A stretch of DNA of 64,000 bases. Origin: an uncultured Actinomycetes bacterium. Lineage in GTDB: Bacteria; Actinomycetota; Acidimicrobiia; Acidimicrobiales; Acidimicrobilacustridaceae. A model generated the notes under the pieces. That model was given only the letters and a program-made list of their open reading frames with translations. It searched no databases and was not told where the DNA came from. Below are positions 33,327 through 42,144 of this stretch, one piece after another. The stretch is from positions 1 to 64,000 of the forward strand of contig CALBSE010000069.1 in assembly GCA_937927725.1 (NCBI GenBank), in the 5' to 3' direction. The position numbers were made by a program, and so were the translations under genes. Each line of letters begins with the position of its first letter. Position 1 is the stretch's first letter.

Positions 33327-36300
33327 CCTCGTCGCACTCGGAATGTTGCGAGCATCGACATCGCCGCGCCACCAAAGAGCACGAGCAATCCAGCAAGCAA
33401 AAGGACAACGGAGTCAGAACCCGTCGTCGGCAACGCCGAACCATCTTCGGCATCAACCACGAATGATTGACTAAAGCCAACGCCACTCGTCAGTCCGTAC
33501 GAAGCGAGATGATGATCGCCGGGTTCAAGATCGCCGGGGATCTCAATCTCGGTGTCGATCACTCCGTCACCATCGGCATCGACTTCACCGACAACGACCG
33601 GGGACGACGCAACCGTCACCTGCACTCGTTCACGTGGGCTAAATCCCGACATTCGCACACGCACCTTCGCCCCCTTTGCCACGCTATTTGACGTCAACTG
33701 TGCCGGTGGAAGTTGAGCGATCTGTGTTTCGTTCAGCACTGATTTTGCGATCGTTGTCGTTGTCGTCGGTGCTGCTGTTGTCGTCGTAGCTGGACGCGTC
33801 GTTGTCGTCGGCGCCGCTGTTGTCGTCGTTGCTGGACGCGTCGTTGTCGTCGGCGCAACAGTGGTCGTCGTACTGGACGTTGTCGTCGTCGGCGCAACAG
33901 TGGTCGTCGTACTCGAAGTCGTGGTCGTCGGAGGAGGTTCAGAAATCGTCAATGTGAAGGTTTGTACCGCGGCGCGATACGCGCCGTTGTCGGCGATGAT
34001 CTTGAAGGTGTAGTCACCGGGATTCACGGTATTGCCCGGCGTTCCCGAGAACGTCGCCGTGCTGTTGGACGAATTCACGTCGAACGACACTCCCGCAGGG
34101 AGGTCGCCCACTTTTGAGAACGTCACCTTCGGCGTACCGGTTGCAGACAGCGTGAAGGTTGAATACTCGCCGATCCTCATTGATCCGGTCGCCGATGTCG
34201 TGATCGCAGGGGCAACACCAACAACCGACTTCCATTCGAACAACGCGCAACCACCGTCGGACCACCACATCGAGCCGTTGTCCGTCACCGTTGCGTACTG
34301 CGTCCGCTGCGCTGCGGGTATTGAGCCAAGTGGAGCCCAGGTGCCACTGATCGATACGAGTTGCGTAGCGCGTCCACCCCCATCGCCGACCCACAGCGTT
34401 CCACCGGGACCTGCTGCGATCATGAACGAGCCTGCCGGAATACTGAGTGCAGTTTGCGCGGTCCAAGTGCCGCTCATGTTCCGCACACTCTGCACCAAGT
34501 TCGAGCTACGGAACGCGACCCAGATGTCGCCGTCGGGCCCCGCAGCGAGCACCATCTCGCGGTTGGATTGGGCGAGGGAGATCGGCGATGCAGTGCTCCA
34601 CGCTTGGAAAAAGGGCTCGTAGGAAATTCTGTAGAGCTTGCCTTCGAGGCGATCGGCGACCCAGATGCTTCCGTCGAGCCCCTTCGTGAGGCCGGCCAGC
34701 GTGGTATCCGGAAGACTGATCGTTGTCGCCACGGAACGCACACCGGCAACATTGGTGATCTGTTTGACGTTGTCATCCACAGTGTCGGCCACCCACACAC
34801 TTCCGTCACTACCAGCGGTGAGGAATCTTGGCGACGATCCGACAGTCACCGGATCGTTCACTGTCCAGGCCGAACCGGAGTTGGAGATTGATCGGACATT
34901 GTTGTTTGTCGCGTCAATGAACCAGACCGTGCCGTCAGTTGCAGTGGTGATCTGACTCGGAGAGCCGCCAACACTCATGTTCTCGGCCAGCGAGAACAGA
35001 CCAGTTGTGTAGCGGAGGATGTTTCCATCCGGTGATGCAACCCAGAAATTGCCGGCAGTCGACGCCATCGAGTTCACCGAGCACGTATTCCAGCCGCCGG
35101 ATGCTCCATTGGAGAAGACCGTCAGAGGACTTGCCGGGGTTCCCGGAACAGTGATCGAGAACTGCTGCGTCGTCACCAGTTCACCGTTGACCGCTTCGAG
35201 CGTGACCGGGTACCAACCCTCGGATCCCGGACGGGCAGCACCGGCGAGTGTTGCGGTGCCATCGTGATTGTCGGTGAGCGTGACGCCGTACGGAAGTGGA
35301 TCCGTGGTGCGGATCGCAGGATACGGAAACCCACCGCTGGTCGTCACCGTGAACGTGGTCGCCGTACCCATCGGAAAGGTTGCCGATGCAGCGCTCGAGA
35401 TCGTTGAAGCGATCGGCGTGGAATAGGCGATCTGCTGGACGTTGTGGTTCGTCGTGTTCACAAACCACAAGGAGCCATCGGTCGAGGGTGTGAGATCGCG
35501 AGGGCGACCGCCGACGAAGAATCGTTCGACCATGTTGAACGAAGTACTCGACCAACGATCTACAGAACCACTGCCACTTGAGGTCAGCCAGAAACTCGAA
35601 TCGGAAGTCGCAGCCAGCGAATCGGTATCGCAAGACGGGTAACCCACGAGAGGTGTCGTCTGAGTCGCAGGAAGGAACTTGACCACACGACAACCGCCGT
35701 CGGAAAGATAGAGCGAGCCATCGGGACCCTGCGCTCCCCAGTTCGCCCGGAACGGCGTCGACATCGGCGGATCGAGACTCCAAACACCATTCGACTCAAC
35801 GAGTTTCGTTATCACCTCGGACGGATGCATCAGCCAGCCAACACCGTTCGTGTCAAAGACCAACTCATCGATGCCCCTGTCAGCAGCGAGCATCGACTCT
35901 GTGCTCCAACTGCCACCCGTCTCGACGATGTGCTGCACGTTCGCCGTGCCGCGGAACACCACCCAGATGCTTCCGTCAGGCGAGGCGTTGAGGTTCATCG
36001 TGCTACCGGTGACGCCAACCGAGATCGGCGTCTGTGGAGTCCACGTGCCAGCGACATCAACGATCTGCTGCACCTGACCGGTTGCGGTGAGTCCCACCCA
36101 AACATTTCCATCGAGATCAACGGTGACGCCGGTGGGGTTCGAACCTGTTGCAAGAGCGATGGGCGTCTGCGGTGTCGAGACACCGGCCACGTTGGTGATT
36201 TCCGTGACCGTCGCGTCGGTGGAGTCGACGACCCAGATGCTTCCGTCGTCACCCGCTGCCATCTCGGTCGGGTTCGAACCAAGGGTGATCGCTGGCCTTG

Positions 36301-36430
36301 TTCCCCAGGCCAGAGAAGGGGTCGCGGTTGAGGTCGCCGCCGGAAGGACAACGGCAAGGCCCACTGCAAGAAGGGAAACGCTTGCCGTGGCAGCGAGAAG
36401 GCGGAGGGAACGTCGATTGTTTTGGCTCAC
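33314..36430 (-). CDS. LPXTG-anchored surface protein with two beta-propellers
   Basis: A 1038-residue surface protein. Signal peptide about residues 1-37. Two sets of seven repeats of the type DG-S-I/V-W-V (Vgb/NHL-like blades) form two seven-bladed propellers at about residues 40-340 and 445-760; each is followed by an Ig-like putative (He_PIG-type) domain. A Thr/Ser/Pro wall-spanning linker (about 840-905), a further beta-domain and the sorting signal follow: LPTTG at 1000-1004, hydrophobic helix, RVRRGARS tail. Sortase should anchor it to the wall; no sortase lies in the window. Vgb-like blades suggest ligand binding, not proven lyase activity. Start is GTG. Confidence 0.88.
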   Translation of the reverse strand: MSQNNRRSLRLLAATASVSLLAVGLAVVLPAATSTATPSLAWGTRPAITLGSNPTEMAAGDDGSIWVVDSTDATVTEITNVAGVSTPQTPIALATGSNPTGVTVDLDGNVWVGLTATGQVQQIVDVAGTWTPQTPISVGVTGSTMNLNASPDGSIWVVFRGTANVQHIVETGGSWSTESMLAADRGIDELVFDTNGVGWLMHPSEVITKLVESNGVWSLDPPMSTPFRANWGAQGPDGSLYLSDGGCRVVKFLPATQTTPLVGYPSCDTDSLAATSDSSFWLTSSGSGSVDRWSSTSFNMVERFFVGGRPRDLTPSTDGSLWFVNTTNHNVQQIAYSTPIASTISSAASATFPMGTATTFTVTTSGGFPYPAIRTTDPLPYGVTLTDNHDGTATLAGAARPGSEGWYPVTLEAVNGELVTTQQFSITVPGTPASPLTVFSNGASGGWNTCSVNSMASTAGNFWVASPDGNILRYTTGLFSLAENMSVGGSPSQITTATDGTVWFIDATNNNVRSISNSGSAWTVNDPVTVGSSPRFLTAGSDGSVWVADTVDDNVKQITNVAGVRSVATTISLPDTTLAGLTKGLDGSIWVADRLEGKLYRISYEPFFQAWSTASPISLAQSNREMVLAAGPDGDIWVAFRSSNLVQSVRNMSGTWTAQTALSIPAGSFMIAAGPGGTLWVGDGGGRATQLVSISGTWAPLGSIPAAQRTQYATVTDNGSMWWSDGGCALFEWKSVVGVAPAITTSATGSMRIGEYSTFTLSATGTPKVTFSKVGDLPAGVSFDVNSSNSTATFSGTPGNTVNPGDYTFKIIADNGAYRAAVQTFTLTISEPPPTTTTSSTTTTVAPTTTTSSTTTTVAPTTTTRPATTTTAAPTTTTRPATTTTAAPTTTTTIAKSVLNETQIAQLPPAQLTSNSVAKGAKVRVRMSGFSPRERVQVTVASSPVVVGEVDADGDGVIDTEIEIPGDLEPGDHHLASYGLTSGVGFSQSFVVDAEDGSALPTTGSDSVVLLLAGLLVLFGGAAMSMLATFRVRRGARS

Positions 36431-36496
36431 AACGCTACCTTAGTCCCCTACGGAGACCCTCTAGTCCCTAGGGGGGACACTTAGTGCATCAGGCCT

Positions 36497-37549
36497 TCAG
36501 TCCAGCGACCCGACATCAGCTCGCTTCACGACTCGACACACTGGCTGCTGGGCAATGTCGGCGTGGAGCCAACGGAAAAACATGATGCCAACGCGGTGCC
36601 CACTAGTCTCCAGCCAATTTGGCACGCCTGGGTCGCCGTCGGAAATCAGGATTCGCACCGATCCATCGGCGTTCACGACAGCCTCACGATTGTTGATGTT
36701 TGACCGCCGATCGGGGAAGCACTGATACCAGCGATCACACAACTGCAAACTCCAGTAGGCCGTTTCGGGCGGCACAAAATCGATGACGACAACTTCGTCG
36801 ACATCGGCAACTTTCCACCATGTGTAGGAGTACATGACATCAGGATTCGTCACGGCCGCGACAATTTCTTGCGGAGTCTGCGCGACGAATTCGTTGGGGA
36901 ACGCGCGTCGTTCGGGTGTCCACAATTGATTCAACTGCGCGTTCCAGCGAAGCGACTTGGCAGCGTTGGCGATACGCGCATTGACCTCGGCGCTACCCAT
37001 AAGCGCACGCTTCGACGATGCATCGTCAGCGCCTGCATCGGTTCGCTCAATACTCCAGGCACCGCGAGATTGCGTTTTGCGATCAAGGAAGTACTGACGA
37101 ATGATGACTCGTGCTGCTTCAGGATGACTGAACTCGTAAGTAAACGTGCCGTCTTCGTTGAGAATGTCGTCGACGTCGACCGAGGCAACAATCGCGGATG
37201 CACCGTCAGCGCCAGCACCTGCGTAGACGCAAATACCGACAAACGTTGCGTCGCCACGCTCGCCGCTGATGGCATACAACGCGTCGGGCTTGACCGCGGC
37301 AACGTCGTAATCAATGTCCGGCCCCGATGCGCCAACAAAGCGCACGGACTCGAGCATCGGAAGGAACGACGGATGGTTAGGGTCAAGTGTGAGCGTCATC
37401 CCTTGGGTGACTGCGGTGAGGATGCGATTGACGTAGAGGTTCCCGTCCGCGCGTTCGCGATCGTTCAGTGGGTCTTCGTCGCCCTCAATCCGAGACACCG
37501 CGAAGTCAAGTGCGTCGGACATTTCGTTCCACGGCTCATGCAAAGTCAT
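36497..37549 (-). CDS. DUF1214 domain-containing protein
   Basis: A 350-residue soluble protein. The C-terminal part (about 215-330), with YSYTWWKVADVDEVVVIDFVPP, AYWSLQLCDRWYQCF and VRILISDGDPGVPNWLETSG, is typical of DUF1214, often found with DUF1254. Members occur in actinobacteria near sterol and alkane genes, but no reaction is established. There is no signal peptide. It is on the same strand as the beta-helix gene behind it. The 66-base gap to the propeller gene contains a CCCTAGGG core and no other feature I can identify. Confidence 0.8.
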   Translation of the reverse strand: MTLHEPWNEMSDALDFAVSRIEGDEDPLNDRERADGNLYVNRILTAVTQGMTLTLDPNHPSFLPMLESVRFVGASGPDIDYDVAAVKPDALYAISGERGDATFVGICVYAGAGADGASAIVASVDVDDILNEDGTFTYEFSHPEAARVIIRQYFLDRKTQSRGAWSIERTDAGADDASSKRALMGSAEVNARIANAAKSLRWNAQLNQLWTPERRAFPNEFVAQTPQEIVAAVTNPDVMYSYTWWKVADVDEVVVIDFVPPETAYWSLQLCDRWYQCFPDRRSNINNREAVVNADGSVRILISDGDPGVPNWLETSGHRVGIMFFRWLHADIAQQPVCRVVKRADVGSLD

Positions 37550-37590
37550 GAACCGATTTTAGGTTGCGAGGTGTGCAGAGGCGAAGAAAA

Positions 37591-39069
37591 TCAGCCAGTG
37601 AACGCGGGGGCAACCGGTTCGTCTGCTGCCACGGTGGTCGTCGTTGTCGGTGCGGGAGGAGCTTGCGTCTCGAATGCGCCGATGTCAGCACGAGTGCCAA
37701 CAACACGGGCAAAGCCGGTCCCGCGCTGGTCGTAGTCGTTCCCCGGGAACGTGACCACCGTGGCAGGACCTGCATCGAGTGCAGCAGAACCAGTTAACAG
37801 CGCCATCGTCTTGGTGGGACCGCCGTTATCGGCCAGCGCACCAACACCTGGTGTCGTTGAGGAAACGTTGCCAGCACCCGTGATGGTGAGACGAGAGTCG
37901 ACATCGCCCAGAAGTGAATCGTTCGCGGTCATGGCACCGGAAACTGTGGTGCTTTTGCCGATGCCGATATCGACAGGACCTGCCGCAGCCGTATTGCCTG
38001 AAACAATTGATCCCGACATTTCGAAGGTGGTGCCCTCAGGAGCGAAGTGCACGCCGCCACCGCTGTAGAGCGCATCGGTAGACGTTGCGCTGTTTCCAAC
38101 GATCGTGTCCTGAGCAAGCATCACGGTGTTGTAGCCATACAGATGTAAGCCACCACCTGCAACAGCGGAATTGCCCGTGATCGTCGTATTCGCAATGAGC
38201 ACGGTGTTGTAGCCGTTATCGATATCGATCCCGCCGCCGTATGACGTCGTGGCCGTGTTGTTCGAGAAGGTCGAATCGGTAATCGTGATCGTGCCCCCGT
38301 TTACTCCGAAGTAGAAACCACCGCCACATGAATACGCAGTGTTGTTGCCAATAGTTGATTCGGAGATTGTGGCATCGCCAGCGACGAATCCACCGCCACC
38401 ACCACTACCACCACCTGCGACGTTCCCTGAGATCACGGAACCGGACATTGCGAGATAACCACTTGCATAGATTCCACCGCCTGTACCGCTAGCGCTGTTC
38501 CCCTCGATAACCGAGTCGATCAAGATCAGGTTGTCGGCCTCAACGCCACCGCCACTGGAGCTCGTCGCAGTGTTGCCCGTGACCAATACGTTTCGCAGAG
38601 TGGTAGTGCCACCGCACTCGTCGTAGAGGGCACCACCATGAATCTCGGACCCACCAGTGATCGTTACGCCCTCAATCGTTGGATCCGAGCAAACATAAAA
38701 GATGCGACTTGCACCGTGGGCATCAATCGTTAAGAGATCCTTGCCGGGACCAGTAAGGGTGACGCTGTGGTCCAAATACAACTCACCCTGGGTCAGCGAG
38801 ATGGTGCCAGTCACACCAGAAGCAAACACGATGCTGTCCCCGTCGACGACTGCATCGAGGGCGTCGCGCAGCGAACACGAACCCGCGACCGGAGTGGTGC
38901 AATCGGAGGAGTTCGCTACGCCATCGGCCAGCGTGTCGACCGTGTAGGTCGTACCAACGGCACCAGCCGGCGAGGCAGCTATGAGCATCGCCAGAAGGGA
39001 AGCGCCGGTGGCACCGCCCGCAAGTGTCACGGTCGAACCAAGGGCAAGGGACTTTTTCCGCAGAGTCAT
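37591..39069 (-). CDS. Secreted parallel beta-helix protein, FTG C-terminus (3)
   Basis: A 492-residue exported protein starting at the ATG at 39069; the apparent extension to 40074 lies antisense to the DUF35 and Ltp2-like genes and is rejected. A basic start, hydrophobic signal (ALGSTVTLAGGATGASLLAM) and AGAVGTTYTVDTLAD precede a CSLRDALDAV block. Beta-helix rungs follow (VLVTGNTATSS, VIEGNSAS, ISESTIGNN, ITDSTFSNN, IANTTITGN). A choice-of-anchor-Q-like region (LADNGGPTKTMALLTGSAALDAG) and a TTTTT linker lead to the terminus PAFTG. It belongs to the same group as the two proteins near 24-27 kb. Confidence 0.82.
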   Translation of the reverse strand: MTLRKKSLALGSTVTLAGGATGASLLAMLIAASPAGAVGTTYTVDTLADGVANSSDCTTPVAGSCSLRDALDAVVDGDSIVFASGVTGTISLTQGELYLDHSVTLTGPGKDLLTIDAHGASRIFYVCSDPTIEGVTITGGSEIHGGALYDECGGTTTLRNVLVTGNTATSSSGGGVEADNLILIDSVIEGNSASGTGGGIYASGYLAMSGSVISGNVAGGGSGGGGGFVAGDATISESTIGNNTAYSCGGGFYFGVNGGTITITDSTFSNNTATTSYGGGIDIDNGYNTVLIANTTITGNSAVAGGGLHLYGYNTVMLAQDTIVGNSATSTDALYSGGGVHFAPEGTTFEMSGSIVSGNTAAAGPVDIGIGKSTTVSGAMTANDSLLGDVDSRLTITGAGNVSSTTPGVGALADNGGPTKTMALLTGSAALDAGPATVVTFPGNDYDQRGTGFARVVGTRADIGAFETQAPPAPTTTTTVAADEPVAPAFTG

Positions 39070-39160
39070 GAGCCAAAGGTACAGGAACTCACCAAACCAT
39101 TGGAATCTCCGCGACCGTGTCCGACCGGGCCCCCAAGTCCCGACGCCATTGCAGAGGCCA

Positions 39161-39648
39161 TGCGAACCCTCACGCCTGACACCACTACATTGCAGAACGT
39201 GACAACCACAGAACGAATTCCTGCGGTCGATGGGTGGTTCACCACCTCCGAGCCCTACACCCTCATCGGCGCCAAGTGCACTGCGTGCGGAACCGTCGTG
39301 TTCCCACCCCGGTCCGGCTCCTGCCCCAGCCCCGATTGCGATGGCACCGAGCTTGAGCCCACTCCCCTTTCCCGCAAAGGAAAGGTGTGGTCCTACACCG
39401 AGAACCATTACGCGCCGCCGCCGCCCTACGTGGCTGCCGAACCGTTCGAGCCATATGCGCTTGCCGCAGTCGAGCTTGAAGCCGAGGGCATCGTCATCCT
39501 TGGCCAGGTCGCCAAGGGCGTCATGGCCGCTGACCTTTCCATTGGTCAAGAAGTCGAAGTCGACCTGCAGGTGCTTTACCGCGACGCCGATGGCGTCGAC
39601 CACTGGATCTGGACCTGGGCACCTTCCGCCCCGAAAGGCAGTGCGTGA
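39161..39648 (+). CDS. DUF35 zinc-ribbon/OB-fold protein
   Basis: A 162-residue DUF35 protein: N-terminal rubredoxin-like zinc ribbon with Cys40, Cys43, Cys55 and Cys60 (CTACG, CPSPDC), then an OB-fold (KGKVWSYTENHYAPP, FEPYALAAVELE, GIVILGQV). In sterol side-chain breakdown such proteins form complexes with thiolase-like aldolases (Ltp2-DUF35) and bring acyl-CoA to the site. It overlaps the following Ltp2-like gene by one base (TGATG), strong support for a complex. The ATG at 39161 is chosen; the longer ORF from 38767 is antisense to the beta-helix gene. Confidence 0.88.
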
Positions 39649-40850
39649 TGGCAACCGAACGTGATCTCGTCGTCCTCGGTGCAGGAATGCACCCGTGGGG
39701 CAAGTGGGGAAAGAACTTTGTCGACTACGGACTCGTTGCCGCCAAGGCTGCGCTTGCCGATGCCGACGTTGCCTGGCGCGACATTGAATTCGTTGCCGGT
39801 GCCGACACCATTCGTAACGGCTACCCCGGTTTTGTTGCTGGCTCGACATTCTCCCAGGCAATGGGTTGGACGGGTGCGCAGATTTCGTCGTCGTACGCAG
39901 CTTGTGCTTCAGGCGCACAAGCAATGCAGTCGGCGCGCGCGCAGATTCTCGCGGGCTTCGCCGATGTTGCAATGGTGATTGGTGCCGACACCACACCAAA
40001 GGGTTTCTTTGCTCCGGTCGGTGGCGAGCGCAAGGAAGATCCCGATTGGCAGCGCTTCCATCTTCTTGGTGCAACGAACCCAGCGTTCTTTGCGCTCAAT
40101 GCGCGTCGTCGCATCGACGTGTTTGGCGACACCGTTGAAGACTTCGCAATGGTGAAGGTCAAAAACTCAAAGGCGGGAGTGGCCAACCCCTACGCGCGAT
40201 TCCGCAAAGAGTTCACGCTTGACGATTTCGCCGGTTCACCGATCGTTTCTGATCCGCTGCGTCTTCTCGATATTTGCGCGACGTCCGACGGTGCCGCTGC
40301 AGTCATCATCTGCACACCCGAGTACGCCATGAAGAAGCTCGGCACGCTCGAAGGCACTGTGCGCATTCGTGCAGTCGCCAACACGACGCCTACGTACCCG
40401 CAGATTCGTCTCGAACTTCCCGACATCGCCACTGACTCAAACGCTGTTGTGCAAGCTCCGGCTCTTGGTTTCAAAGATTCGATTGCACACAAAGCGTACG
40501 AACAGGCTGGCCTTGGTCCGGAAGATGTTTCGTGCGCAGAGGTGTACGACCTTTCGACCGCACTCGAGCTTGACTGGTACGAAAACCTCGGCTTCTGCGC
40601 CGAAGGTGAAGGTGCACGACTTGTGCGTGACGGCGTCACTGCACTTGGTGGTTCAAAGCCGGTCAATGCATCGGGCGGCTTGTCGTCATTCGGCGAAGCC
40701 ATCCCCGCACAGGCCATTGCTCAGGTGTGTGAACTCACCTGGCAGCTGCAAGGTCGTTGCGACGGACATCAGGTCGAGAACGCCAAGGTTGGTCTTGCAA
40801 TTAACCAGGGCCTCTTCGGCCACGGTTCCTGCACAATCCTGTCGGTCTGA
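39648..40850 (+). CDS. Ltp2-like thiolase-fold retro-aldolase
   Basis: A 400-residue thiolase-fold protein. Cys86 (SSYAACASGAQA) sits at the nucleophile position, but the usual thiolase histidine is replaced: CAEVYDLSTALELDWYE places Tyr300 where most thiolases have His. This matches my memory of Ltp2, the aldolase that releases propionyl-CoA from the C22 sterol side-chain, which uses tyrosines rather than Cys/His chemistry. The partner DUF35 gene immediately upstream supports it. NASGGLSSFGEAIP and NQGLFGHGSC complete the C-terminal half. The substrate in this organism is inferred. Confidence 0.82.
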   Translation: MATERDLVVLGAGMHPWGKWGKNFVDYGLVAAKAALADADVAWRDIEFVAGADTIRNGYPGFVAGSTFSQAMGWTGAQISSSYAACASGAQAMQSARAQILAGFADVAMVIGADTTPKGFFAPVGGERKEDPDWQRFHLLGATNPAFFALNARRRIDVFGDTVEDFAMVKVKNSKAGVANPYARFRKEFTLDDFAGSPIVSDPLRLLDICATSDGAAAVIICTPEYAMKKLGTLEGTVRIRAVANTTPTYPQIRLELPDIATDSNAVVQAPALGFKDSIAHKAYEQAGLGPEDVSCAEVYDLSTALELDWYENLGFCAEGEGARLVRDGVTALGGSKPVNASGGLSSFGEAIPAQAIAQVCELTWQLQGRCDGHQVENAKVGLAINQGLFGHGSCTILSV

Positions 40851-40919
40851 GACCAGAGTTCTCTTGCCGATACTCTCGGCTTATTCGTTCTGATCACAAT
40901 CCACTCCGAGGAGTCCCCC

Positions 40920-42068
40920 ATGGCTGAGGCCTACATCATCGATGCCGTTCGCACCCCCGTTGGTCGTCGTGGCGGCGGCTTGTCCGATGTGCATCCCGCC
41001 GACCTCGGCGCCGCGCCAATCGTTGAACTCTTAAACCGCGTCGATGTCGATCCCGCGCTCGTTGACGATGTTATTTACGGCTGTGTCGACACCATCGGTG
41101 GCCAAGCTGGCGACATTGCTCGCACCGCGTGGCTCGTTGCCGGGATGCCGCAGCATGTTCCCGGCACCACGATCGATCGCCAGTGTGGTTCTTCGCAGCA
41201 GGCTGTGCACTTCGCGGCGCAAGGTGTCATGAGCGGCACACAGGATCTCGTTGTGGCCGGTGGCGTGCAGCAGATGTCCCAGATTCCGATCAGCTCGGCG
41301 ATGCTTGTTGCAGAACCTTTCGGCTTCACCGACCCGTTCACCGGTTCAAAGGGTTGGGTTGCCCGTTACGGCGCCGGCGAGGTGTCGCAGTTCAATAGCG
41401 CCGAGATGATCGCCGAGAAGTGGAACATCAGCCGTGACGACATGGAAGCGTTCGCTGTTGAGTCACACGAGCGCGCGATTCGTGCGCGTGCCGAGGGTCG
41501 TTTCGAGAATGAAATCTTCGAATTCAATGGTCTCAACTTCGACGAAGGTCCCCGTGAACCGAACTGGGAAAAAATCCGCTCGCTGCAAACTCTCACCGAA
41601 GGTGGCCGAGTCACCGCTGCATGTGCGTCACAGATTTCCGACGCTGCTGCGGCAATGCTCATCGCCGGTGAAGACGCGGTGAAGCGTCATGGCCTCAAGC
41701 CTCGTGCTCGCATTCATCACCTTTCGGTGCTGGCCGATGATCCGATCTACATGCTCACCGCACCGATCCCCGCCACAAAGCGTGCGCTCGAAAAGACCGG
41801 TCTCACTATGGCCGATATCGATCTCGTTGAGATCAACGAGGCGTTCGCTTCGGTAGTACTCGCATGGCAGAAGGAACTCGACGCCGACCTTTCCAAGGTC
41901 AACGTGAACGGCGGTGCAATCGCACTTGGCCATCCGCTTGGTGCCACTGGCGTTCGCCTTATGACCACCATGCTGAATGAACTTGAGCGCACCGGTGGCC
42001 GTTACGGCCTGCAGACCATGTGTGAAGGCGGCGGTCAGGCCAACGTCACCATCATCGAACGCCTGTAA
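40920..42068 (+). CDS. FadA6-like acetyl-CoA acyltransferase (thiolase)
   Basis: A 382-residue degradative thiolase with a complete active site: Cys89 in DRQCGSSQQA, His338 in ALGHPLGATG and Cys368 in MCEGGGQANV. The opening MAEAYIIDAVRTPVGRRGGG and GQAGDIART, MSQIPISSAM strongly resemble mycobacterial FadA6, which acts on the last products of sterol C/D-ring breakdown; the identification rests on memory. A GAGGAG ribosome-binding site precedes the ATG. It is the third gene after DUF35 and Ltp2-like genes and is closed by a strong terminator. Confidence 0.82.
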   Translation: MAEAYIIDAVRTPVGRRGGGLSDVHPADLGAAPIVELLNRVDVDPALVDDVIYGCVDTIGGQAGDIARTAWLVAGMPQHVPGTTIDRQCGSSQQAVHFAAQGVMSGTQDLVVAGGVQQMSQIPISSAMLVAEPFGFTDPFTGSKGWVARYGAGEVSQFNSAEMIAEKWNISRDDMEAFAVESHERAIRARAEGRFENEIFEFNGLNFDEGPREPNWEKIRSLQTLTEGGRVTAACASQISDAAAAMLIAGEDAVKRHGLKPRARIHHLSVLADDPIYMLTAPIPATKRALEKTGLTMADIDLVEINEAFASVVLAWQKELDADLSKVNVNGGAIALGHPLGATGVRLMTTMLNELERTGGRYGLQTMCEGGGQANVTIIERL

Positions 42069-42095
42069 TCGTTCCAACTTCGTTCCAGACGCAAC

Positions 42096-42124
42096 GAAGG
42101 CCCGGCATAGAGCCGGGCCTTCGC
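42096..42124 (+). terminator. Rho-independent terminator after fadA6-like gene
   Basis: A perfect 12-bp stem, CGAAGGCCCGGC / GCCGGGCCTTCG, with a five-base loop, followed on the plus strand by CAGTTTT. It lies 28 bases after the thiolase stop, between convergent genes, and could also stop the minus-strand thiolase transcript. Confidence 0.9.
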
Positions 42125-42144
42125 AGTTTTCAGGAGCTGTGTGA

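Noticed and set aside
36464..36478. GTCCCTAGGGGGGAC inverted repeat upstream of the DUF1214 gene and LPXTG gene
   Set aside because: The arms are short and G-run driven, and position gives no clear role; too weak to call an operator.
39070..40074. N-terminal extension making the third beta-helix protein 827 residues
   Set aside because: The extra part is antisense to the DUF35 and Ltp2-like genes, is low-complexity, and precedes a clear start with signal peptide at 39069.
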